Positions 56,091-64,000 are shown, counted from the first letter of the stretch. The stretch: 64,000 bases of DNA from Streptococcus sp. LYSM12 (GCF_004569635.1 NZ_SPOZ01000016.1:1-64000); one strand, 5' to 3'. Translations and numbers: made by a program. Notes: generated by a model from the sequence alone, not told the origin.

Positions 56091-56126
56091 ATGATAGAGG
56101 GAGGGCATTGGTCCTCCCTCTATCAT
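56091..56126 (+). promoter_or_regulatory. Perfect intraoperonic hairpin
   Basis: ATGATAGAGGGAGG and CCTCCCTCTATCAT pair exactly (14 bp, loop GCATTGGT), with no T-run. The left arm contains an anti-Shine-Dalgarno-like purine run, so it may set nrdD:nrdG stoichiometry by partial attenuation or RNA stability. Confidence 0.6.
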
Positions 56127-56138
56127 CAGGAGGAAACG

Positions 56139-56642
56139 ATGGAATTGAGAAGACCAACTCTAGCAGATAAAACAGCCATTTTAGAGATGATAGAGGAATT
56201 TCGTAGCATGGATAGTCCTATGGATGGTTTTTGGGGTGAGGAGGATTTTGACTATGAGAGCTGGTTAGAAAGAAATGTGACTGCGGAAATGGGAGTGGGG
56301 CTCCCAGCGAATGTTGTTCCGTCAATCCAGTATGTCTCCTTTGATGATAGCAATCAGTCACTTGGTTTTTTGAATTTGCGCTTGAGTCTTAATGAATCCT
56401 TGCTACAGCACGGAGGTCATATCGGCTACAGCATTCGTCCGAGTGAGCGTGGCAAAGGCTATGCCAAGGAACAGTTATATCTTGGCTTGTTAGAAGCAAT
56501 GTCTAAGAATATTTCCCGTGTACTAGTGACCTGCCATGTGGGGAATGAAGCTAGTCGTCGTACTATTCTGTCACAAGGTGGACAGTTGGAAAATCAAGTT
56601 GGGGAAACGGAGCGCTATTGGATTGATGTGGAGGAGTTATGA
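56139..56642 (+). CDS. GNAT family N-acetyltransferase in nrd operon
   Basis: 167 residues starting MELRRPTLADKTAILEMIEEF. The acetyl-CoA loop is YSIRPSERGKGYAKEQLYL near residue 104, then VLVTCHVGNEASRRTILSQGG. The substrate is unknown. The start is ATG 56139 with AGGAGGAAACG upstream, not the ATG inside the preceding hairpin. It overlaps nrdG by 4 nt (ATGA), so it is part of the anaerobic reductase operon, a conserved streptococcal arrangement. Confidence 0.88.
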   Translation: MELRRPTLADKTAILEMIEEFRSMDSPMDGFWGEEDFDYESWLERNVTAEMGVGLPANVVPSIQYVSFDDSNQSLGFLNLRLSLNESLLQHGGHIGYSIRPSERGKGYAKEQLYLGLLEAMSKNISRVLVTCHVGNEASRRTILSQGGQLENQVGETERYWIDVEEL

Positions 56643-57235
56643 ATAATCCGAAGCCACAAGAGTGGAAAAGTGAAGAGTTGAGCCAGGGACGAATTATTGA
56701 TTATAAGGCCTTTAATTTTGTAGATGGAGAAGGGGTGCGCAATTCTCTCTACGTTGCAGGCTGTATGTTCCATTGTGAGGGCTGTTATAATGTCGCGACA
56801 TGGTCCTTTAAGGCGGGTATTCCTTACACAAAGGAGTTAGAAGAACAAATACTACAAGATCTTGCCCAGCCATATGTACAGGGATTGACTTTGCTAGGTG
56901 GGGAGCCGTTTTTGAATACGGGCATTCTCATTCCTTTGGTTCACAGAATTCGTAGGGAGCTACCTGACAAGGATATTTGGTCCTGGACGGGGTATACTTG
57001 GGAAGAAATGATGCTAGAAACACCTGATAAATTGGAATTGCTACGTCATATTGATATCCTGGTCGACGGACGTTATGACCGAACCAAACGCAATCTTATG
57101 TTGCAATTTCGTGGTTCGAGTAACCAGCGTATTATCGATGTGCAGAAATCTCTTTCACAAAACCAAGTTGTCATTTGGGAGAAACTGCGGGATGGAACGA
57201 GCCAATATGAGCAGATAAGACGGGATGAACAATAG
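56639..57235 (+). CDS. nrdG: Anaerobic ribonucleotide reductase activating protein NrdG
   Basis: Radical SAM activase that generates the glycyl radical on NrdD. The CxxxCxxC cluster motif is Cys42-MFH-Cys46-EG-Cys49. TLLGGEPFLN is the glycine-rich SAM-binding motif. 198 residues. Last gene of the operon. Confidence 0.95.
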   Translation: MNNPKPQEWKSEELSQGRIIDYKAFNFVDGEGVRNSLYVAGCMFHCEGCYNVATWSFKAGIPYTKELEEQILQDLAQPYVQGLTLLGGEPFLNTGILIPLVHRIRRELPDKDIWSWTGYTWEEMMLETPDKLELLRHIDILVDGRYDRTKRNLMLQFRGSSNQRIIDVQKSLSQNQVVIWEKLRDGTSQYEQIRRDEQ

Positions 57236-57246
57236 ACTACGATTTG

Positions 57247-57255
57247 TGATATAAT
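57247..57255 (+). promoter_or_regulatory. Extended -10 promoter, probably for glf
   Basis: TGATATAAT, 231 nt before glf. The repeat at 57312-57463 would lie in the leader. Confidence 0.5.
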
Positions 57256-57311
57256 GGGAACATGATGTTTGTAGGGAAATCTGATAGATAGATTGTCCAG
57301 TGTAACTAGTT

Positions 57312-57463
57312 ATACTCAAAGAAAATTAACATTAGACGAGGAAACGTAATTGAAGGTAGAAGGCTGTTCCTTTACATTTTAAAGGAACAGGCTGAAAGCT
57401 TCACTGGAGCTTTTGACTCATCAAGTTAAGTTGATAAAGTATCCTTTTGATTTTCAAAGAGTA
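57312..57463. repeat. Short interspersed repeat with hairpin centre
   Basis: Ends TACTCAAAGAAAAT and ATTTTCAAAGAGTA are imperfect inverted repeats. The centre contains two hairpins, TGTTCCTTTA/TAAAGGAACA and GCTTCACTGGAGC. The latter resembles a hairpin in the repeat at 35.7 kb. Confidence 0.65.
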
Positions 57464-57485
57464 GTTAGATGAAAGAAGAGAGAAC

Positions 57486-58589
57486 ATGTACGATTATCTG
57501 GTTGTGGGAGCAGGTTTGTCAGGAGCGGTGTTTGCCTATGAGGCGACCAAGCGTGGCAAGAAAGTAAAAGTGATTGATAAGCGAGGCCACATTGGAGGTA
57601 ATATTTATTGTGAACTAATTGAAGGGATTAAGGTTCATAAATATGGAGCACATATTTTCCATACATCCAATAAACGGATTTGGGACTATGTAAATCAATT
57701 TTCGGAATTTAATCATTATATCAATTCTCCTGTAGCCAATTATCAAGGGAAATTGTATAATCTGCCTTTCAATATGAATACTTTCTATGCCATGTGGGGA
57801 ACTAAGACTCCGCAAGAAGTCAAGGAGAAAATAGCAGAGCAGACTCAGCATTTACAAGATATAGAACCGCGTAATTTAGAGGAGCAGGCTCTGAATTTGA
57901 TTGGGAAAGATGTCTATGAAATCCTGATCAAGGGCTATACGGAAAAGCAATGGGGACGGTCTGCGACGGATTTGCCACCTTTTATTATCAAACGCTTACC
58001 GGTTCGGTTTACCTTTGATAATAATTATTTCAATGACCGCTATCAAGGAATTCCAGAGAAAGGCTATAATGTCATCATCGAGAAGATGTTAGAGGGTATT
58101 GAGGTCGAGTTGAATGCAGATTTCTTTGAAAAGAGATTGGATTGGGAAGCCCAGGCTCAAAAGGTTGTCTTTACAGGGATGATTGACCAGTACTTTGACT
58201 ACAAGCATGGGGAATTGGACTACCGGGGGCTTCGTTTTGAACATGAAGTGCTTGAGACGGATAATTATCAAGGGAATGCTGTAGTGAATTATACTGAGCG
58301 AGAAGTACCTTATACTCGGATGATTGAGCATAAGCATTTTGAATTTGGTCATCAGGAAAAAACAGTTGTCACTAAAGAATACCCAGTTGATTGGCAAAAG
58401 GGTGAGGAGCCTTATTATCCGATCAACAATGCAAAAAACAATGCCATTTTTGCCAATTATGCAATGGAGGCAGAGGCAATCAAGGATAGGGTCATTTTCT
58501 GTGGGCGTCTAGCAGACTACAAATATTACGACATGGATCGGGTCATCGAGCGGGCGCTCGAAGTGGTGAATGCTGAGTTTAATGCTTGA
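57486..58589 (+). CDS. glf: UDP-galactopyranose mutase
   Basis: FAD enzyme interconverting UDP-galactopyranose and UDP-galactofuranose, the donor for galactofuranose in capsule or other surface polysaccharides. FAD-binding GAGLSGAVFA (residues 8-17), then KRGHIGGNIY, KYGAHIFHTSNKRIWDYV and the late FCGRLADYKYYDMD. 367 residues. It stands outside any visible polysaccharide cluster; no galactofuranosyltransferase is nearby. Confidence 0.96.
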   Translation: MYDYLVVGAGLSGAVFAYEATKRGKKVKVIDKRGHIGGNIYCELIEGIKVHKYGAHIFHTSNKRIWDYVNQFSEFNHYINSPVANYQGKLYNLPFNMNTFYAMWGTKTPQEVKEKIAEQTQHLQDIEPRNLEEQALNLIGKDVYEILIKGYTEKQWGRSATDLPPFIIKRLPVRFTFDNNYFNDRYQGIPEKGYNVIIEKMLEGIEVELNADFFEKRLDWEAQAQKVVFTGMIDQYFDYKHGELDYRGLRFEHEVLETDNYQGNAVVNYTEREVPYTRMIEHKHFEFGHQEKTVVTKEYPVDWQKGEEPYYPINNAKNNAIFANYAMEAEAIKDRVIFCGRLADYKYYDMDRVIERALEVVNAEFNA

Positions 58590-58756
58590 ATGTGACTGAT
58601 GTAGTTTAACCCTAAAGGTAGCCACAGTTGTTATCGGCTACAGTCGAAGTAGCTATGTTTTTAATGACTTAGATGATTGAGAAAACGTTGTTTTCCGACG
58701 AGCTTCGATTGCGTTAAAAAGGCAATTTGGCGAACGCCCCATAACGGAGTATATTG

Positions 58757-58796
58757 AAAACGTTCCAACGTCGATTTGACTTTGGAACGTTTTTTC
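58757..58796 (+). terminator. Terminator downstream of glf
   Basis: AAAACGTTCCAA and TTGGAACGTTTT form a perfect 12-bp stem followed by TT. It is 170 nt beyond the glf stop. Confidence 0.75.
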
Positions 58797-58802
58797 TATT
58801 TT

Positions 58803-58908
58803 TATAGCCGTTTCGTTTATTTTTAGTACTAGGCAACGAGTCGCAGGTAGTACTGGAGTACAGCAAGACAAGTTAACGAAGTAATAAAATATAAACTAAA
58901 TGACTATA
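58803..58908 (+). repeat. RUP-like repeat, copy (106 bp)
   Basis: Complete TA-bounded element, TATAGCCGTTTCGTTTAT to ATAAACTAAATGACTATA. It abuts the gene fragment that follows. Confidence 0.87.
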
Positions 58909-59082
58909 AAAGGTTTTTCTAAGTGGCAGGGCTTAGTCCTGGGCAATACAGAATTAAATCCTTACAATAATTATTTCTACAACTTTCGGGGGGTGGAACA
59001 AAGCGGCGCCCAGCCTCATCCCGTCCTCAGCAACAAGGTACTTATTGCCGGGGATACCACTACGGCAGAAGTAGCCTTTTAG
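58909..59082 (+). pseudogene. Gene fragment, possibly C-terminal part of an FAD oxidoreductase
   Basis: An open frame starts at the RUP-like boundary and reads FSKWQGLVLGNTELNPYNNY, then FYNFRGVEQSGAQPHPVLSN and KVLIAGDTTTAEVAF before the stop. The 3' segment resembles the end of amine-oxidase-like FAD proteins (xVLIAGDTT), but I cannot name the family. The base composition is richer in GC than the flanks. The 5' end is lost. Confidence 0.4.
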
Positions 59083-59456
59083 CTCACTACGTTCGCTTTC
59101 TCTTGAAAACTAGTTTTTGATTTTACAAACATTTGCTATTTTTGAAATTAGTTAAGTATTACTGAAATGTTTCATTTATAAAACATTAGGTAAAACAAAA
59201 TACAGCATAACAAATCGAAAGAATTCAAAACAACTAATAAATAGAAGAATTTTTTTCTTTTTTTCATGTATATTATTTATAGAAAAAAATAAAATGATAT
59301 AAAAAAGTATAAAATTTGACAGGAAATAATGCAAAATAGTCCAAAACATCAATATTTTTCCTCCTATTGTTTAGTATAATAGCACAAAGATATTGTAAGC
59401 GCAAATATTTTATTTAGGATGGTCTTTCATGAAAATGAGTATAAGGGGAACTTTAG
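59083..59456. other. AT-rich spacer, no intact gene
   Basis: Markedly AT-rich. A -10 TATAAT near 59380 precedes a 21-codon frame (59430 onward, MKMSIRGTLAYLWQLF) that runs over the integrase remnant in another frame. It is probably a deletion junction of a lost element. Confidence 0.4.
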
Positions 59457-59621
59457 CATACTTATGGCAGTTATTTGTTGGCAAAGAAAGTTGATAGTTG
59501 GGTGGTCGCAAAAATATTAGGTCATAAAGATATTCAGCAGTTGATAGAAACGTATGGACATCTTCTAAAAGAAATTCAACAGGCAGAATTTGAGGAAGTA
59601 AGGCAATATTTAAAAGTGTAA
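59457..59621 (+). pseudogene. C-terminal remnant of a tyrosine recombinase (integrase)
   Basis: Reads HTYGSYLLAKKVDSWVVAKI, then LGHKDIQQLIETYGHLLKEI and QQAEFEEVRQYLKV. It keeps the HT-GS-L box, LGHKDI and the catalytic Tyr in ETYGHL, but a TAG replaces the codon before His and everything upstream is gone. It lies 95 bp from the 3' end of tRNA-Lys(CTT), a known ICE integration site in streptococci. Confidence 0.8.
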
Positions 59622-59671
59622 TAAAGAAAGGTAAAAGAAAATTAGAAGTAGAACAAATTTGCTTATCACAA

Positions 59672-59698
59672 GCAAAAAAGCCTTGCGGGACAAGGCTT
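59672..59698 (-). terminator. Terminator of tRNA-Lys
   Basis: On the minus strand AAGCCTTG and CAAGGCTT form an 8-bp stem with loop TCCCG, followed by TTTTTT. Confidence 0.82.
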
Positions 59699-59715
59699 AC
59701 GGAGTGATGCGAATA

Positions 59716-59788
59716 TCCTCCCTGTAGGGATCGAACCTACGACCCACGGATTAAGAGTCCGCTGCTCTGCCAGCTGAGCTAAGGAAGG
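59716..59788 (-). tRNA. tRNA-Lys(CTT)
   Basis: A 73-nt cloverleaf on the minus strand. Acceptor CCTTCCT pairs with AGGGAGG. D-arm AGCTCAGCTGGCAGAGC. Anticodon loop CTCTTAA with anticodon CTT. T-arm GTAGGTTCGATCCCTAC. CCA is not encoded. It shares a transcription unit with the putative 6S RNA upstream. Confidence 0.96.
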
Positions 59789-59797
59789 AAAAGAAAA

Positions 59798-59990
59798 TGC
59801 TGTATTGGTACCGGTGATTCAGGAATTGTATTGATCCCGCACAGTAAGTAGCAGGTGGGTAACTCGTTTCTAACTTCAGTCGCTTCCGTGTGAGACGGCC
59901 TGCATACTGTTAGAAAGCTCTTGTTTCCCTAGTAATACAAAAATAGTCGGTCAACACATAGGTATGAATTCGTATACCACAGCAGTTCTT
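59798..59990 (-). ncRNA. ssrS: Probable 6S RNA
   Basis: About 190 nt between rarA and tRNA-Lys. On the minus strand the ends pair (GCTGTGGTA with TACCAATACAGC). Inside, GTATT pairs with AATAC and TTTCTAAC with GTTAGAAA, and a CCGT-ACGG terminal hairpin is present. This is a long rod with internal bubbles, the 6S shape. A promoter (TTGATT, 16-bp spacer, TAAGAT) lies at about 60010-60035. In other Firmicutes 6S RNA lies near rarA. It may be co-transcribed with tRNA-Lys. Confidence 0.65.
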
Positions 59991-60084
59991 ATCTATGTAC
60001 TTATCTTACCATATTTTGAAAAAAAATCAAGAGAAAATTGACAAAAAAGAAAGCGTTCTCTAAAAGAGCTGTTTCGTTTCCCTG

Positions 60085-61371
60085 TCAAGGCTTTGGTGCC
60101 GTCTGTTTTTTTAATTCCCTAATTTTTTCTTGAGTTAGCTTGAGAGCCCGCTCGTATTTGCCAGTTTCATTAGCTTTGAAATAGTGCTGATGAAGGAGTT
60201 TATCAGGTAGGTATTGTTGATCCACCCATTTTTCAGGGAACTTATGGGGATAGAGATAGTCTTGGGCATTGCCTAACTCCCTACTTCCCTTGTAATGGCC
60301 GTCGCGGAGATGCCTTGGAATTGGCAGATGTCCATTTTTCTTAAGATCAGCCAGAGCCTGATCGATAGCTAAATAGGCGGAATTTGACTTAGGAGATAAA
60401 GCAAGGTCAATGACGATATTGGCAATGGGAATGCGGGCTTCTGGAAAACCGAGTTTTTGGGCAGCTTCAAGAGCAGCCATGGTATGGAGTTGGGCGTCGG
60501 GATTGGCAAGCCCGATGTCTTCGTAGGCGATGACCATGAGGCGTCTGGCAAGACTTGGTAAATCGCCGGCCTCAATCAGACGAGCAGCGTAGTGAAGACT
60601 AGCATTGACGTCGCTTCCTCGGATTGATTTTTGAAGGGCAGATAGAACATCGTAGTGTCCGTCTCCATTCTTATCCATCGTGATGTAGCTTTTTTGGAGG
60701 CTATCTTTCATGGTATCGAGTGTGATGTGGCGAATCCCTCTAGCATTTTCAGGAGTAGATAGGACGGCTAATTCTAAGGAATGAAATGCAGAACGCAAGT
60801 CTCCATTTGTATTAGTTGCAATGAAATCAAGTGCATCATGATCTACTGTAACAGGAAAGTCAAAACCGCGTTTAGAATCTGAAATCGCCGTCTGAACGGC
60901 TGCTTTGATATCGTCGTTTGAGAGAGGTTCTAGCTCAAAAATTTGAACGCGGCTACGAATAGCAGGTGTCACGGAGAAGAAAGGATTCTCTGTAGTCGCA
61001 CCAATCATGATGAGGTGGCCATTTTCAAGCAAGGGGAGTAAAAAATCTTGTTTGGTCTTGTCCAAGCGATGAATTTCATCAAGTAGTAGAACCAGACCTC
61101 CAGAGAATTTGGCTTCCTCTGCAATTTCTTGGAGACGTTTTTTGGTATCAACGGTAGCGTTAAAAGTACGAAAGACGTACTTTGATGTCCCTGCAATGGC
61201 GCTAGCAATACTGGTCTTGCCAATCCCTGGTGGACCATACAAAATCATGGAAGACAGACGATTGGCTTCTACCATGCGGCGGATAATTTTTCCTTCACCG
61301 ACCAAGTGGTTTTGCCCAATGACCTGATCAATCGTTTTGGGACGCATTCTAAGAGCAAGATTGTCAATCAT
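60085..61371 (-). CDS. rarA: Recombination factor RarA (MgsA), AAA+ ATPase
   Basis: Clamp-loader-like ATPase acting at stalled replication forks. Walker A GPPGIGKT at residues 46-53, Walker B LLLDEIHRLDK, sensor 1 GATTENPFF. The C-terminal tetramerisation domain includes RDGHYKGSRELGNAQDYLYPH. 428 residues. Its extended -10 (TGGTAGAAT, minus strand, 61426-61434) lies in the divergent region shared with the DUF3013 gene. Confidence 0.95.
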   Translation of the reverse strand: MIDNLALRMRPKTIDQVIGQNHLVGEGKIIRRMVEANRLSSMILYGPPGIGKTSIASAIAGTSKYVFRTFNATVDTKKRLQEIAEEAKFSGGLVLLLDEIHRLDKTKQDFLLPLLENGHLIMIGATTENPFFSVTPAIRSRVQIFELEPLSNDDIKAAVQTAISDSKRGFDFPVTVDHDALDFIATNTNGDLRSAFHSLELAVLSTPENARGIRHITLDTMKDSLQKSYITMDKNGDGHYDVLSALQKSIRGSDVNASLHYAARLIEAGDLPSLARRLMVIAYEDIGLANPDAQLHTMAALEAAQKLGFPEARIPIANIVIDLALSPKSNSAYLAIDQALADLKKNGHLPIPRHLRDGHYKGSRELGNAQDYLYPHKFPEKWVDQQYLPDKLLHQHYFKANETGKYERALKLTQEKIRELKKQTAPKP

Positions 61372-61457
61372 GCGATTTCGTCCTTTCTATCTTTTTAGCT
61401 AGTTTTATGTTACACTTATCTATATATTCTACCATAAATAATGTAAAGTGAGGCAAG

Positions 61458-61928
61458 ATGAGTAAGTACGGATTTTTAGATGTATTGGATCAGAAAATGG
61501 AGCAGGGATTTCCCTATGATTTTGAAATGGAGTGGGACAAGAAAAATCATTCGGTAGAGGTTGCTTTTTTACTGGAAGTAGAAAATAAGGCGGGTATTGA
61601 AACCGTAGATGATGAGGGAAATACAACGACCGAAGATATTTTCTTTGAAGAAGTAGTCTTGTTTTACAATCCTTTGAAATCAAGGGTCAAGGAAGAGGAC
61701 TATTTGGTTGCCATTCCGTATGAGCCAAAAAAAGGTCTATCTAGTGAATTTATCGCTTATTTTGTTGCATTTTTAGCAGAAACGGCAGAAAAGGGATTAG
61801 ATGATCTCATGGACTTTTTAGCAGATGATGAGGCAGAAGAATTTGCTATTGCTTGGGATAAGGAAGCATTTGAAGCCGGTAGAGTGAAGTTGGCAGAAAG
61901 GGACTTTTTCCCTTATCCGAGGTATTAA
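61458..61928 (+). CDS. DUF3013 family protein
   Basis: 156-residue acidic cytoplasmic protein of a family found in lactic acid bacteria (MSKYGFLDVLDQKMEQGFPYD, FYNPLKSRVKEEDYLVAIP, ending DFFPYPRY). The function is unknown. GTGAGG precedes ATG. It leads into prmA-rsmE with a 34-nt gap, a conserved order. Confidence 0.87.
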   Translation: MSKYGFLDVLDQKMEQGFPYDFEMEWDKKNHSVEVAFLLEVENKAGIETVDDEGNTTTEDIFFEEVVLFYNPLKSRVKEEDYLVAIPYEPKKGLSSEFIAYFVAFLAETAEKGLDDLMDFLADDEAEEFAIAWDKEAFEAGRVKLAERDFFPYPRY

Positions 61929-61962
61929 CCAAGAAATCGGTGAGTAAAGGAGTGGAGAGACG

Positions 61963-62907
61963 ATGTGGCAGGAATTACGGGTGCAGTTTGAGCGTCAGGG
62001 AGAGGAGATTGTGTCCAATCTCTTGATTGAGCTAGGTGCGCAGGGTGTTGCGATTGAAGATACGGCAGATTACCTAAACAAGGAAGACTTGTTTGGTGAA
62101 ATTGTGCCTGAAAAGGAGCAATCGGACTTGGTTACGATGATTGCTTATTATCCAGAGAATCTAGCGATTGAGTCCATTAAAACAGCCTTGTTGGCGCGCT
62201 TGGATGAGGTCAGTGACTTTTTAGACCCCGGTACAGTTCGTTTGGAGGATCAAGCCTTGGATGAGGAAGATTGGGCGGATAATTGGAAGAAATACTATGA
62301 GCCAGCACGGGTTACTCATGATTTGACCATTGTGCCATCGTGGACGGACTATGAAGCGACAGTAGGTGAGAGGGTGATTTGTTTAGATCCTGGGATGGCT
62401 TTCGGGACTGGAACGCATCCTACGACCAAGATGAGCCTGTTTGCTTTGGAGCAAGTATTGCGAGGTGGCGAGCGTGTTCTTGATGTGGGGACTGGAAGCG
62501 GGGTACTTTCGATTGCGAGTTCGCTTCTTGGGGCTGGTGAAATCCATGCCTATGACCTTGATGAAGTTGCGGTGCGTGTAGCTCAGGAGAATATTGACCT
62601 CAATGTCCATGCAGAAAATATTACAGTGCAGACAGGGGACTTGCTTCGTGGTGTAGAGCTAGAAGCAGATGTTATTGTGGCCAATATCTTGGCGGATATT
62701 TTGGTGCATTTGACAGATGATGCCTATCGCTTGCTCAAAGATGAGGGCTATCTCATCATGAGTGGGATTATTGCGACCAAGTGGGAAATGGTTCGAACAG
62801 CAGCTGAATCAGCAGGATTTTTCCTTGAAACTCAGATGATTCAAGGGGAATGGAATGCGGCTATTTTCAAGAAAACGAGAGACAGGTCCGGGGTGATAGG
62901 AGGCTAG
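61963..62907 (+). CDS. prmA: Ribosomal protein L11 methyltransferase
   Basis: SAM-dependent trimethylation of L11. The N-terminal substrate domain is followed by a Rossmann methyltransferase core with [19 protein letters not shown] near residue 173, [12 protein letters not shown] (the NIL-type catalytic motif) and [10 protein letters not shown]. 314 residues. rsmE begins at the next base after the stop. Confidence 0.95.
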   Translation: MWQELRVQFERQGEEIVSNLLIELGAQGVAIEDTADYLNKEDLFGEIVPEKEQSDLVTMIAYYPENLAIESIKTALLARLDEVSDFLDPGTVRLEDQALDEEDWADNWKKYYEPARVTHDLTIVPSWTDYEATVGERVICLDPGMAFGTGTHPTTKMSLFALEQVLRGGERVLDVGTGSGVLSIASSLLGAGEIHAYDLDEVAVRVAQENIDLNVHAENITVQTGDLLRGVELEADVIVANILADILVHLTDDAYRLLKDEGYLIMSGIIATKWEMVRTAAESAGFFLETQMIQGEWNAAIFKKTRDRSGVIGG

Positions 62908-63648
62908 ATGCAACAGTATTTTGTAAAAGGTAGTGCAGGTAGGAATTTGGTGATTGAAGACAAAGATACTATTAAGCACATGTTTCAAGTCATGCGGTTG
63001 GCAAAAGATGACCAAGTAATCTTGGTTTTTGATGATGGTATCAAGCGCTTAGCACGTGTGGTTGACGAAAAAGAATACCGTTTTGAAGTAATGGAGAAAT
63101 TGCCAGATCAGGTCGAATTACCAGTAGATATTACGATTGCTTGTGGTTTTCCCAAGGGTGATAAATTGGAATTTCTCGTTCAGAAAACGACTGAGTTGGG
63201 AGCAAGCCAGTTCTGGGCTTTTCCAGCAGACTGGTCGGTGGTCAAATGGGACGACAAAAAGATTATAAAAAAGACTGAAAAATTGCAGAAAACTGCCCTA
63301 GGAGCAGCCGAGCAGAGTAAGCGTAATCGAGTGCCTGATGTTAGCTTATTTGCTAGCAAGTCAGATTTTCTTGGAGCGCTTGACCAGTTTGATACTGTTT
63401 TCATTGCCTATGAAGAGTCTGCTAAAGTAGGGGAATGCTCGACCTTGGTAGAGGTTCTGTCAAATCTCAGGGGCAGTGAAAAAATTCTTTTTATCTTCGG
63501 TCCCGAGGGCGGACTGTCTCCTGCCGAAGTCATACAATTTGAAACCAAGGGGGGCTACAAGATTGGTCTTGGTCCACGGATTATGCGAGCAGAAACAGCT
63601 CCACTCTACGCTCTAGCGAGTGTTAGTGTCTTGAAAGAGTTGATGTGA
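62908..63648 (+). CDS. rsmE: 16S rRNA m3U1498 methyltransferase
   Basis: SPOUT-class enzyme that methylates N3 of U1498 in the decoding centre. N-terminal PUA-like domain (HMFQVMRLAKDDQVILVFDDG) and C-terminal knotted SAM domain with LFIFGPEGGLSPAEV and LGPRIMRAETAPLYALA. 246 residues. It is coupled directly to prmA. Confidence 0.95.
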   Translation: MQQYFVKGSAGRNLVIEDKDTIKHMFQVMRLAKDDQVILVFDDGIKRLARVVDEKEYRFEVMEKLPDQVELPVDITIACGFPKGDKLEFLVQKTTELGASQFWAFPADWSVVKWDDKKIIKKTEKLQKTALGAAEQSKRNRVPDVSLFASKSDFLGALDQFDTVFIAYEESAKVGECSTLVEVLSNLRGSEKILFIFGPEGGLSPAEVIQFETKGGYKIGLGPRIMRAETAPLYALASVSVLKELM

Positions 63649-63656
63649 TACTTCTT

Positions 63657-63763
63657 TATAGCCGTTTCGTTTATTTTTAGTACTAGGCAAGGAGTCGCAG
63701 GTAGTACTGGAGTACAGCAAGACGAGTGAACGAAGTATTAAAAATATAAACGAAATGACTATA
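63657..63763 (+). repeat. RUP-like repeat, reference copy (107 bp)
   Basis: Intact 107-bp element: TATAGCCGTTTCGTTTAT at the left, ATAAACGAAATGACTATA at the right (imperfect 18-bp inverted termini). TA lies at each edge. The interior carries GTACTAGGCAAGGAGTCGC and GCAAGACGAGTGAACGAAG. It begins 8 nt after the rsmE stop. No coding capacity. Confidence 0.9.
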
Positions 63764-64000
63764 ACAATCAGCTTTTTTCTGTCGTTTGTTACCGTGCTAA
63801 ATTTCAACTCGACCGTCGGTTTTGTTGCTTCGTCAGATTGTGCCGTTTAGAGTATTAGGCAGGAATGGATAGTCACTCGAAATTGGTGGCTATTTTATTT
63901 TGGAATTCACTATAAAACAAGTAGCCTGAGATGCTTTCATTTATATAGGATAGCGTTCAGTCCTTGGTTGATGTGGTAGGAGGATAAGGATTGTCATGGA
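63764..64000. other. Window end; possible start of next gene at 63996
   Basis: No gene is visible to 63990. AGGAGG at about 63979-63984 followed by ATG at 63996 could be the start of the next gene, cut by the window edge. In other streptococci relA tends to follow rsmE, but the sequence here is too short to tell. Confidence 0.3.

Noticed and set aside
59430..59495. 21-codon peptide MKMSIRGTLAYLWQLFVGKES as a signalling peptide
   Set aside because: It overlaps the integrase remnant in another frame, with a poor ribosome-binding site; more likely a deletion junction.

Overview
The window is chromosomal DNA of a Streptococcus, low-GC and with a gene set and order close to the S. suis group. The species is not fixed by what I can see. 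The evidence is the runs mnmG-gdpP-rplI-dnaC, argS-argR-mutS-mutL-ruvA-tag-cinA-recA-spx-ireB-ruvX and rarA-DUF3013-prmA-rsmE, the maltose/maltodextrin block, a ComR-type regulator with ComX (SigX) cin-boxes, and RUP-like repeats in almost every long intergenic gap. No CRISPR array, complete insertion sequence or complete prophage is visible.

Layout. 0-12 kb: serine dehydratase (sdaAB-sdaAA, minus), tRNA-modification genes mnmA and mnmG, c-di-AMP phosphodiesterase gdpP with rplI and dnaC, veg, and rpsD with a structured leader. 12-20 kb: an extracellular fumarate-reductase-like lipoprotein, a DnaA-box palindrome, a glycosyltransferase, an aldo/keto reductase, aspS, a YitT-type membrane protein and nrdI under paired NrdR boxes. 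20-30 kb: a maltodextrin regulon. malX, malC, malD, malA, malR and pulA lie on the minus strand and malQ diverges on the plus strand; two operator-flanked promoters sit between malX and malQ, and malP is absent. 30-36 kb: a small membrane protein, argS, argR and mutS. 36-47 kb: mutL-ruvA-tag, then a roughly 3.8-kb interruption carrying a large LPxTG-like adhesin, then cinA (with a cin-box), recA, spx, ireB, ruvX and a DUF1292 gene. 47-54 kb: a higher-order tandem repeat, a comR homologue, a GNAT gene, a tiny peptide gene with an ECom-like box, folC and a GT-C-like membrane protein. 54-59 kb: the anaerobic ribonucleotide reductase operon (nrdD, a 45-aa protein, GNAT, nrdG) and glf. 59-64 kb: an integrase remnant beside tRNA-Lys(CTT), a probable 6S RNA, rarA, a DUF3013 gene, prmA and rsmE.

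How the genes connect. Competence is the main theme. A ComR homologue (48.4 kb) lies 0.9 kb from an 18-codon ORF ending in WSDWWVK. That ORF has a GACA-N4-TGTC box, a -10 and its own terminator, which are the parts of a ComS/XIP pheromone gene. The cinA-recA operon downstream of the ComX cin-box would be one output. NrdR boxes at both nrdI and nrdD tie aerobic and anaerobic deoxynucleotide synthesis together. CcpA- and MalR-type sites control the maltodextrin genes.

Most striking observations: (1) the candidate ComS/XIP with a DWW core; (2) an adhesin with an N-terminal thioester domain and four near-identical 108-residue CnaB2 (SpyCatcher/SpyTag-like) domains; (3) an isolated palindrome of four DnaA boxes; (4) a 51-bp monomer / 153-bp higher-order array; (5) several short repeat families that appear to exchange hairpin cassettes. 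All calls rest on reading the sequence by eye; no database search was run.
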